From JAAAPF01 sp964481035 (GTDB lineage: Bacteria > Pseudomonadota > Alphaproteobacteria > Geminicoccales > Geminicoccaceae), in the NCBI GenBank assembly GCA_964481035.1, contig CAYZSE010000159.1, positions 1-5,682 of the forward strand: 5,682 nucleotides of DNA, given 5' to 3'. Under the pieces are notes generated by a model. It was not told the origin of the DNA, did no database searches, and saw only the letters and a program-made list of their open reading frames with translations. The translations under genes were made by a program, and so were the position numbers. Below, in pieces: positions 1 through 5,682 of this stretch; within the stretch, counting starts at the first letter, position 1; every line of letters begins with the position of its first letter.

Positions 1-39
1 CTCCTCGCCGTCGGCCTACCGCTCGATCGCCTGTTCTGA
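1..39 (+). CDS. Possible 3' end of an unidentified plus-strand gene
   Basis: The first frame from the window edge is open for 12 codons (LLAVGLPLDRLF) and ends in TGA at 37-39. The peptide is hydrophobic and could be the C-terminus of a membrane protein. If real, the gene converges with the minus-strand Popeye-like gene and the two 3' ends overlap by 24 bases. Twelve codons in GC-rich DNA can be open by chance, so this is only a possibility and no family can be assigned. Confidence 0.25.
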   Translation, partial: LLAVGLPLDRLF

Positions 40-762
40 CCCGCCTCGGGCGTCTCTCTCGACCTCGGCGACGTGGCGGCGGGGCCCGAGGGACTGCTGG
101 GCCACCTTGCGCGCGAGATCGCTGCCGAAGGCGGCATGGGCCGTCGCGTGCAGCTCGGGCGCGCGCCGTATCGCCTGCTCGAGCTCGTTTCGATCCCAGA
201 CCAGGGCGCGCACGGGCTCGGCCGCGACGGCCGTGGCGGTCGCCGGCCCGCGCGAGAGAAAGCCGATCTCGCCGATGAACTCGCCCGGCCCCGCCTCGGC
301 GACGGTCTCGCCACGGGCCTCGATGGCGACGCGCCCGTAGAGGATTGCGTAGAGCGCCTTGCCCTTCTCGCCCTCCTCGCTGAGCACCGCACCGGGCGCC
401 AAGGTCTTCCAGGTGCCGCGCCGCATCATCCGCCGCGCCGCGCCGACGTCGATGCTCGCGAAGGCGCCGCCGGCGAGGCGGCGTTCCTCGGCGGTCAGGC
501 TCTCGCAGCGCCGTTGGTAGGCGAGCAGGGCGGCCTGGACCGCGTTGACGAGGAGAAACAGTGTGTACCAGGCCGCGGCCGTCAGCGCGGTCGTCGTCCC
601 CTGCGATACCGTATGGACGATAAAGAGGCCGTAGCCGGCAACCGCGAGGAGCCGGAGATGGAGAATGTCGCGAAAGAGATAGGCGAGCGCCACCGTCGCG
701 AAGCCGAGGTGCAGCACGCCGCCGGAACGCACCGCCTCGAGCAGCGTGGATCCATCGAGCAT
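16..762 (-). CDS. Popeye-like membrane protein with C-terminal cyclic-nucleotide-binding domain
   Basis: The predicted protein has 248 residues. Three hydrophobic helices (about 16-31, 35-52 and 58-82) are followed by a cytoplasmic cNMP-binding-type beta-roll (about 105-200) and a charged tail. The helix-3-to-roll stretch (LFLLVNAVQ, then LAPGAVLSEEG near 121-131 and LYGRVAIEA near 141-149) and the end of the roll (RALVWDRNEL, 185-194) resemble eukaryotic Popeye/POPDC proteins, which bind cAMP in the membrane. The role here is inferred: a membrane-anchored nucleotide sensor with no output domain of its own. The phosphate-binding cassette keeps FIGE (162-165) but reads PATAT (173-177) where CRP-type domains have PRxAT, so the phosphate-contacting Arg is absent and cAMP binding is uncertain. 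The start at 762 is chosen because AGGGAGGA lies just upstream; the frame stays open upstream to 1134, but that extension runs through the divergent spacer and into the neighbouring gene. The stop is TAG at 16-18. Confidence 0.85.
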   Translation of the reverse strand: MLDGSTLLEAVRSGGVLHLGFATVALAYLFRDILHLRLLAVAGYGLFIVHTVSQGTTTALTAAAWYTLFLLVNAVQAALLAYQRRCESLTAEERRLAGGAFASIDVGAARRMMRRGTWKTLAPGAVLSEEGEKGKALYAILYGRVAIEARGETVAEAGPGEFIGEIGFLSRGPATATAVAAEPVRALVWDRNELEQAIRRAPELHATAHAAFGSDLARKVAQQSLGPRRHVAEVERDARGGSEQAIER

Positions 763-766
763 CGCT

Positions 767-773
767 TCCTCCC
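767..773 (-). promoter_or_regulatory. Ribosome binding site deciding the Popeye-like start
   Basis: Read on the minus strand, this is GGGAGGA, four bases before the ATG at 762-760. It is a near-consensus Shine-Dalgarno sequence. It supports the 248-residue product over a 372-residue reading that starts at 1134. Confidence 0.75.
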
Positions 774-943
774 TCGGTTGTGCGGGCGCGACCTCAGCCG
801 GGCGCGCGGCCCGCGGCAAGCCTGACGACCGCGTCTCACCGGCCACCCACGCCGACGTGACCGCACCGCCCGCAACGCACGACGCGCCGCCGCCATCCAA
901 GCTCGCGAGACGGGCGCTCGACAGGACCGTCCGCCAGTCAACG

Positions 944-950
944 AAGGAGA
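944..950 (+). promoter_or_regulatory. Strong Shine-Dalgarno of the four-helix membrane protein gene
   Basis: AAGGAGA ends eight bases before the ATG at 959. This near-perfect ribosome binding site fixes the start and rules out longer upstream readings of the same frame, which is open back to 746. Confidence 0.85.
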
Positions 951-958
951 TACCGACC

Positions 959-1432
959 ATGACATTCGATCGCTCGATGCTCGATCCCGCGACGTTCGCC
1001 TGGACCCTCGCCGGCGGGCTCGCCGGCTTTGTGCTCTGGGAGGTCTGGGGCGGCTGGCTCAGCCCCTTGCTCTTCGGCTTCGCCATGAGCCCGTTGCCGT
1101 TGGTGAAAGGTCTCCTCGGGATCGGCGACGACACGCTCGCCTACACCGTCCACGCCTTCACCGGCATCGTCGCCTACGCCTTCGCCTTCCGTCTGGTGCT
1201 GCGGCCGTTGCTCCCGGGCCCCTGGCTCGTGCCGGCGCTCGCCCTGGGCGTCGTGACGTGGATCGTCGCCCTCGGCGTCATCGCCCCGCAAGTCGGCGCG
1301 CCCTTCATGCTGAACTTCGGCCCGATGGCCTGGAGCTCGCTCGTGGGGCACGTCCTCTTGGGCCTGGGCGTCGGCGCCGTCACGGCGCATGGCCCGCAGT
1401 TTGTGCGGCCGCTGGTCCGCGCCATCGGCTGA
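959..1432 (+). CDS. Small four-helix integral membrane protein of unknown function
   Basis: The product has 157 residues and is almost entirely hydrophobic, with four predicted membrane helices (about 12-30, 60-82, 87-110 and 122-145), a short polar N-terminus and a basic C-terminus. Features that look conserved rather than random are WGGWLSPLLFGFAMSP (30-45) before helix 2, LAYTVHAFTGIVAY (60-73), an APQVGAPF loop (109-116) and SLVGHVLLGLGVG (127-139). His65 and His131 lie in or near helices and could bind a cofactor or ion, but that is speculation. The layout resembles small uncharacterised membrane families such as DUF6789; I offer that family only tentatively. The gene is transcribed away from the Popeye-like gene, which suggests shared control but not a shared operon. 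It ends in TGA shortly before the assembly gap, so its downstream partners cannot be seen. Confidence 0.85.
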   Translation: MTFDRSMLDPATFAWTLAGGLAGFVLWEVWGGWLSPLLFGFAMSPLPLVKGLLGIGDDTLAYTVHAFTGIVAYAFAFRLVLRPLLPGPWLVPALALGVVTWIVALGVIAPQVGAPFMLNFGPMAWSSLVGHVLLGLGVGAVTAHGPQFVRPLVRAIG

Positions 1433-1442
1433 CGTCTCCCGC

Positions 1443-1457
1443 CCGCGCGGCGCGCGG
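1443..1457. repeat. GC-only palindrome beside the assembly gap
   Basis: CCGCGCG and CGCGCGG form perfect 7-bp arms around a single central G, starting 11 bases after the stop of the four-helix gene. It could be a terminator stem, but no T-run is visible before the gap begins. It may equally be a GC extreme that stopped the assembly. Confidence 0.5.
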
Positions 1458-1459
1458 CG

Positions 1460-1559
1460 NNNNNNNNNNNNNNNNNNNNNNNNNNNNNNNNNNNNNNNNN
1501 NNNNNNNNNNNNNNNNNNNNNNNNNNNNNNNNNNNNNNNNNNNNNNNNNNNNNNNNNNN
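1460..1559. other. Assembly gap of 100 Ns
   Basis: Exactly 100 consecutive Ns, the conventional placeholder for a scaffold gap of unknown size. True distance, and even adjacency, of the flanking genes is therefore not established. Open frames that appear to cross it are not real evidence of coding. Confidence 0.98.
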
Positions 1560-1568
1560 CGGCGAGCG

Positions 1569-2246
1569 TCAGCCGGCCACGAGCTGGTCGACGACCTCGA
1601 CCAGCGTCGCCCCCGTCACCTCCGGCGCGCGCATGATCGAGGGGAACGACGCCCCGCCGCGGGCGACGAAGCCGCCCGCGAGGCCCGCCATCTTGGCGCC
1701 GTGGACATCCCAGGGATGCACCGCGACGAGCGCCAGCCGGTCCGGCGCGACGCCGGCGACGTCGGCGCAGTGGCGGTAGACCAGGGCGCTCGGTTTCCAG
1801 CGGCGGACCTCGTCGATCGAGACGATCCGCGCGAGCCGCGCCGCGAGGCCCGCGCGCTCGAACAGACCCCTGGTGATCGCCGCGTTGCCGTTGGTGAGCG
1901 CCACCGCCGGTATCCCGGCCGCGGCGAGACGCGCCAGGGCCGGCGCGACGTCGGGGTGCGCATCGAGCTCGGCGAAGCCGTCGATGACCCGCGCGATGGC
2001 CGTGGCTTCCGGCGCGTGGCCCAGATGATCCTCGAAGCACCCGGTCAGCGCCGCCTCGGCGACCGCGCGAAAGGGCTGGTAGACGCCGGTGGCGTCGAGG
2101 GCGAACGCGTCGCGCAGCAGCCGGGCGAACCAGATCTCCACGGTCTCGCCCGGCAGGCCGGCGTCGGCGAAGCGCGGACGCAGCTTGTCGAGAGCGAAGA
2201 CCGTCTCGATGACGTCGAAGGCGATGACCTCGGGGCGCGGTGCCAT
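1569..2246 (-). CDS. HAD-superfamily hydrolase, haloacid dehalogenase type II-like
   Basis: The product has 225 residues, the usual length for L-2-haloacid dehalogenases, which hydrolyse 2-haloacids to hydroxyacids through an aspartyl ester. HAD motifs appear in order: FDVIET with nucleophile Asp11 and Thr15, LTNGN with Thr118, WKP with Lys151, Tyr157, and PWDVHGAK with Asp180. The cap domain lies at about residues 17-95. Compared from memory with the Pseudomonas L-DEX enzyme, Lys151, Tyr157 and Asp180 align with identical numbering. The halide-binding Arg41 is replaced by Phe40 (WFAR), Ser118 by Thr, Ser175 by Ala and Asn177 by His. The usual YGT after the nucleophile is IET. It therefore belongs to a divergent subgroup often annotated as type II dehalogenase, and its substrate may not be a haloacid. 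It is cytoplasmic, with no signal peptide. The start is set by GAGGAG upstream of ATG 2246; the stop is TGA at 1571-1569, close to the gap. Confidence 0.9.
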   Translation of the reverse strand: MAPRPEVIAFDVIETVFALDKLRPRFADAGLPGETVEIWFARLLRDAFALDATGVYQPFRAVAEAALTGCFEDHLGHAPEATAIARVIDGFAELDAHPDVAPALARLAAAGIPAVALTNGNAAITRGLFERAGLAARLARIVSIDEVRRWKPSALVYRHCADVAGVAPDRLALVAVHPWDVHGAKMAGLAGGFVARGGASFPSIMRAPEVTGATLVEVVDQLVAG

Positions 2247-2253
2247 GATCGGG

Positions 2254-2260
2254 TCTCCTC
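2254..2260 (-). promoter_or_regulatory. Ribosome binding site of the HAD hydrolase gene
   Basis: Read on the minus strand, GAGGAGA ends seven bases before the ATG at 2246-2244. It decides between this start and the longer open frame that reaches 2312. Confidence 0.75.
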
Positions 2261-2520
2261 GGGCGTGGCTGCCCCCCGACCACCGATGGCCAGGATGGGG
2301 CGGTCGACGCAACGCAAGAACGCGTGAAGCCCGCCCGCGAGCGCTGGTCGGAACCGCGGCGGCGTTGCCTCGTTTCCACGAGCGCGAGACCAGAGGCCCG
2401 GCGGCCAGCCTCTCCTCGGCTGCGAGCGGGCTCGTGGTCAGGCCCTATGATCGCAGCGGCTAGGATTCCGGCGCCAACCTTCGTTTAGGGCCGGTCGCAA
2501 ACACGAGGGGGGACGCGCGG

Positions 2521-2567
2521 CTTGGGTCGGTGGCCGAGCCCCATCACCTTCCAGCGAGCGACCCAAG
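2521..2567. repeat. 9-bp perfect inverted repeat upstream of the dsbD-like gene
   Basis: CTTGGGTCG (2521-2529) is exactly complementary to CGACCCAAG (2559-2567), with a 29-base loop, ending 40 bases before the dsbD-like ATG. No T-run follows, so it is not a typical intrinsic terminator. A leader hairpin or protein-binding site is possible. Confidence 0.45.
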
Positions 2568-4689
2568 ACCAACTTGCACCGCCGGCGCAGTTCGCTAATG
2601 AAGTGGCATGTCGCACGTGCGTGCCCTCCTCGCTTGTCTCGCGGCACTCTTGGCGCCGCTCGCCGCCGGGGCCGAGGTCGTGCGCACCGAGCGGATCACG
2701 GCGAGCCTCTTGAGCGAGGCGGCGGTGGCGGCGCCGGGCGACACGGTGCGGGTCGGCCTCCACCTCGAGATCATCGACGGCTGGCACACTTATTGGCGCA
2801 ATCCCGGCGACAGCGGGGCGGCGACGAGCCTCGACTGGCGTCTGCCCGAGGGCGTCGCGGCGGGCCCGATCCGCTGGCCGCACCCGGAGGCCATCCCCTA
2901 CGGCCCGCTCGTCAACTACGGGTACGAGGACGAGGTCCTGCACCTGGTCGACGTGACGGTCCCGGCCGACTGGCCCGCAGGCTCGCCCCTTCGTCTCGAG
3001 GCAGAGGCCTTCTGGCTGGTCTGCGAGGAGCTCTGCATTCCCGAAAGTGGCACGGTGGCCCTCGACCTTCCGACCGGCCCCGCGAGCGAGGTCGATCCCG
3101 AGAAAGGTCCCCTGTTCGAGCGCTTCGCCGCCGCGCTGCCGCAGCCGGCGCCCTTCGCCGTGACCGCACACGGACCCGAGCCGCTCGAGCTGCGGGTGAA
3201 AAGCGGGCTCGCGCCGGGCGCCGAGGCGCATTTCTTTCCCTACGAGGGCGGCGTCATCGACGCCGCCGCAGCGCAGCCGGTGCACCGCGACGGCGACGGG
3301 TTCACGCTCCGGCTGACCCCGAAGGCGTCCGCAGCGGAGCTCGCAGGCGTGCTCGTGGTCAGCGAGATCCTCGGGCCGCAGCGGTTCAGCGAGGCCTACG
3401 CGATCGAGGCGCCGGTGGCGGCCGCGCCGGTAACGGCGAGCGTGCCGGGCGTGACGCTGGTCGCGGCGCTCGGCCTCGCGCTCGTGGGCGGGCTGCTCTT
3501 GAACCTCATGCCCTGCGTGCTGCCCGTTCTGTCGATGAAGGCGTTGGCTCTGGTCCAGCACGACGACCGGGGCCGCGCCCGCCTCGAGGGGCTCGCCTAC
3601 ACGGCGGGGGTGCTCGCGACCTTCATCGCCGTGGCCGGGGCGTTGATCGCCGCGAGGGCCGCGGGCGCGCAGATCGGCTGGGGCTTCCAGCTGCAATCGC
3701 CGCTCATCGTCGCCGGGCTCGCCTACCTGCTCTTCGCCGTCGGCCTCAACCTCTCGGGCCTGTTCGAGATCGGCGGCGCGCTCGGGCTCGGCGGGCGCCT
3801 CGCCGGCCGCTCGGGGGCCGTCGGCGCCTTCGCGATGGGAGCGCTGGCCGTCGTCGTGGCGACGCCTTGCACGGCACCCTTCATGGCGACGGCGCTGGGC
3901 TTCGCGCTGGTCCAGCCGCCTACCGTCACGCTCGCCGTCTTCGCGGCGCTCGGCCTCGGCCTGGCGCTGCCCTTCCTGCTGGTGAGCCTCGTCCCGGCGC
4001 TCGGCCGCCTCCTGCCGCGGCCGGGCCCATGGATGATCCGGCTGCGCCAAGGTCTCGCCTTTCCGATGTACGCGTCGGCCGCCTGGCTGGTCTGGGTGCT
4101 GGCGCAGCAGGCCGGGCCCGACGCCGTGCTCGCGGTCCTGGCGGGCGCCGTGCTCCTCGCCTTCGGGCTCTGGCTCGCGGTGCCGGCCGTGACGCGACCG
4201 GGGCGCATCGCCCGCGGCGTCGGCATCGCGGCGGTGGCGGGAAGCCTCCTTCTGCTCGCCGTGCCCGCGGGCCTGCGGGGCGGCGACGCGGCGGCGGCGG
4301 AGACGCCGCGGCCGGGTGAGGCCTACAGCCCCCTTCGGCTCGAGCGGGCGCTCGCCGGGTCCGGCCCGGTCTTCGTCGAGATGACCGCCGCCTGGTGCAT
4401 CACCTGCCAGGTCAACGAGCGGGTGGCGCTCTCGGGCGCTGGCTTCGCCGAGCTTCTCGCGCGGACCGGCACGACCTATCTCGTCGGCGACTGGACCAAC
4501 CACGACCCCGAGGTCTCGGCGTTCATCGCCGACTTCGACCACCCGGGGGTGCCGCTCTACGTCGTCTGGCCCGCGGGCGGCGGCCCGCCCGAGGTGCTAC
4601 CGCAGGTTCTGACCCCCGGCCTCGTCGCTCGCGCCCTCGAGCGCGCCGCCGGCCGAGGTTTCCCGATTTCCTGGAACCACCCGCTCCCT

Positions 4690-4723
4690 CTCCCTTCCAC
4701 CCGCGAGTATGTGATGGAATCGG

Positions 4724-4734
<11 letters not shown>
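4690..4734. repeat. Perfect 14-bp inverted repeat inside the 3' end of dsbD
   Basis: CTCCCTTCCACCCG (4690-4703) pairs exactly with CGGGTGGAAGGGAG (4721-4734) around a 17-base loop. It lies after the thioredoxin fold of the dsbD product and encodes low-complexity sequence (around PLPLPSTR and ESGGRE). The right arm contains the only in-frame GTG of the DUF3500 gene. No T-run follows, so it is not a standard terminator. It may be a REP-like or small mobile repeat inserted between the two genes, or a structure that tunes expression of the second gene. Confidence 0.8.

Positions 4735-5682
<948 letters not shown>

Larger units (their letters stand above)
763..958. promoter_or_regulatory. Divergent spacer between the Popeye-like and four-helix membrane genes
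   Basis: These 196 bases lie between two start codons that point away from each other, each with a good Shine-Dalgarno sequence at the spacer edge, so promoters for both genes are expected here. I cannot place -35/-10 boxes with confidence. A TTGACT on the minus strand near 936-941 resembles a -35 box but has no AT-rich -10 at the right distance. No convincing operator palindrome was seen. Confidence 0.4.
2247..2607. other. 361-bp divergent intergenic region with inverted repeats
   Basis: No protein-coding signal is convincing in this stretch between the divergent HAD and dsbD-like genes; the short open frames that cross it read into the flanking genes from other frames. It should contain promoters for both genes, but no clear sigma-70 boxes stand out. 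It is rich in inverted repeats. An 8-bp pair (CCACGAGC 2376-2383 with GCTCGTGG 2430-2437) encloses a 6-bp pair (AGAGGC 2392-2397 with GCCTCT 2408-2413), and a separate 9-bp pair sits at 2521-2567. Some may form RNA structure in the dsbD leader or be operator sites; short repeats also arise by chance in GC-rich DNA. No tRNA was recognised. Confidence 0.6.

Noticed and set aside
73..825. 250-residue plus-strand open frame antisense to the Popeye-like gene
   Set aside because: It is Arg/Gly/Ala-rich shadow composition with no recognisable domain, directly opposite a gene with clear helices and a cNMP roll.
936..941. Minus-strand TTGACT as a -35 box for the Popeye-like gene
   Set aside because: No AT-rich -10 element lies 16-18 bases downstream; the match alone is too weak to call.
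763..1134. N-terminal extension of the Popeye-like protein to a 372-residue product starting at 1134
   Set aside because: The extension is antisense to the well-supported four-helix gene, has Ser/Pro/Ala-rich shadow composition, and an excellent Shine-Dalgarno marks the internal ATG at 762.
1174..2379. Open frames that cross the N gap on either strand
   Set aside because: They are continuous only because Ns hide stops; their sequence is Arg-rich out-of-frame translation of the HAD gene or its neighbours.
2574..2601. Possible sigma-70 promoter (TTGCAC followed by GCTAAT or TAATGA) just before dsbD
   Set aside because: The boxes match the consensus poorly, the spacing is off for the better -10 candidate, and transcription would begin almost at the start codon.
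2574..4319. 581-residue plus-strand open frame overlapping dsbD
   Set aside because: Another frame of the dsbD gene with low-complexity Arg/Gly/Ala composition; dsbD in its own frame has all expected motifs.
2485..4542. 685-residue minus-strand open frame
   Set aside because: It is antisense to the dsbD-like gene, is dominated by Arg, Glu, Gly and His with no domain, and is a typical GC-rich antisense shadow.

Overview
The window is very GC-rich (about 70% judged by eye, not counted), with strong G/C third-position bias in every recognisable gene. It carries four well-supported protein families plus one probable gene tail. The ScsB/DsbD-type thiol:disulfide transporter, the divergent type II haloacid-dehalogenase-like enzyme and the DUF3500 protein suggest a high-GC proteobacterium, most likely an alphaproteobacterium; this assignment is inference. 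A run of exactly 100 Ns (1460-1559) marks a draft scaffold join, so the left block (1-1459) and right block (1560-5682) may not be adjacent in the genome.

Left block. Bases 1-39 may hold the last codons of a plus-strand gene. It converges with, and overlaps the end of, a minus-strand gene (16-762) whose product has three membrane helices followed by a cyclic-nucleotide-binding-like domain, the layout of Popeye (POPDC) proteins. Across a 196-bp divergent spacer, a plus-strand gene (959-1432) with a strong ribosome binding site encodes a small four-helix membrane protein. A short, very GC-rich palindrome lies just before the N gap.

Right block. A minus-strand HAD-superfamily gene (1569-2246) keeps the HAD catalytic residues but has replaced residues that define true L-2-haloacid dehalogenases. 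A 361-bp non-coding divergent region with inverted repeats separates it from the plus-strand dsbD/scsB-like gene (2608-4767). That gene has the full set of three redox cysteine pairs: periplasmic N-domain, membrane core and thioredoxin-like C-domain. Its last ~37 codons run through a perfect 14-bp inverted repeat. On the other side, in another frame, a DUF3500-family protein begins (about 4724) and runs off the right edge. This DUF3500 gene is clear from its family motifs, although its start codon is not.

No complete multi-gene pathway is visible. The functional themes are envelope thiol redox (DsbD), possible cyclic-nucleotide sensing at the membrane (Popeye-like), and two enzymes or proteins of uncertain substrate. 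I found no CRISPR array, tRNA, rRNA, transposase or phage gene. The best leads are the Popeye-like protein with an altered phosphate-binding motif and the palindrome-spanning junction between dsbD and DUF3500.
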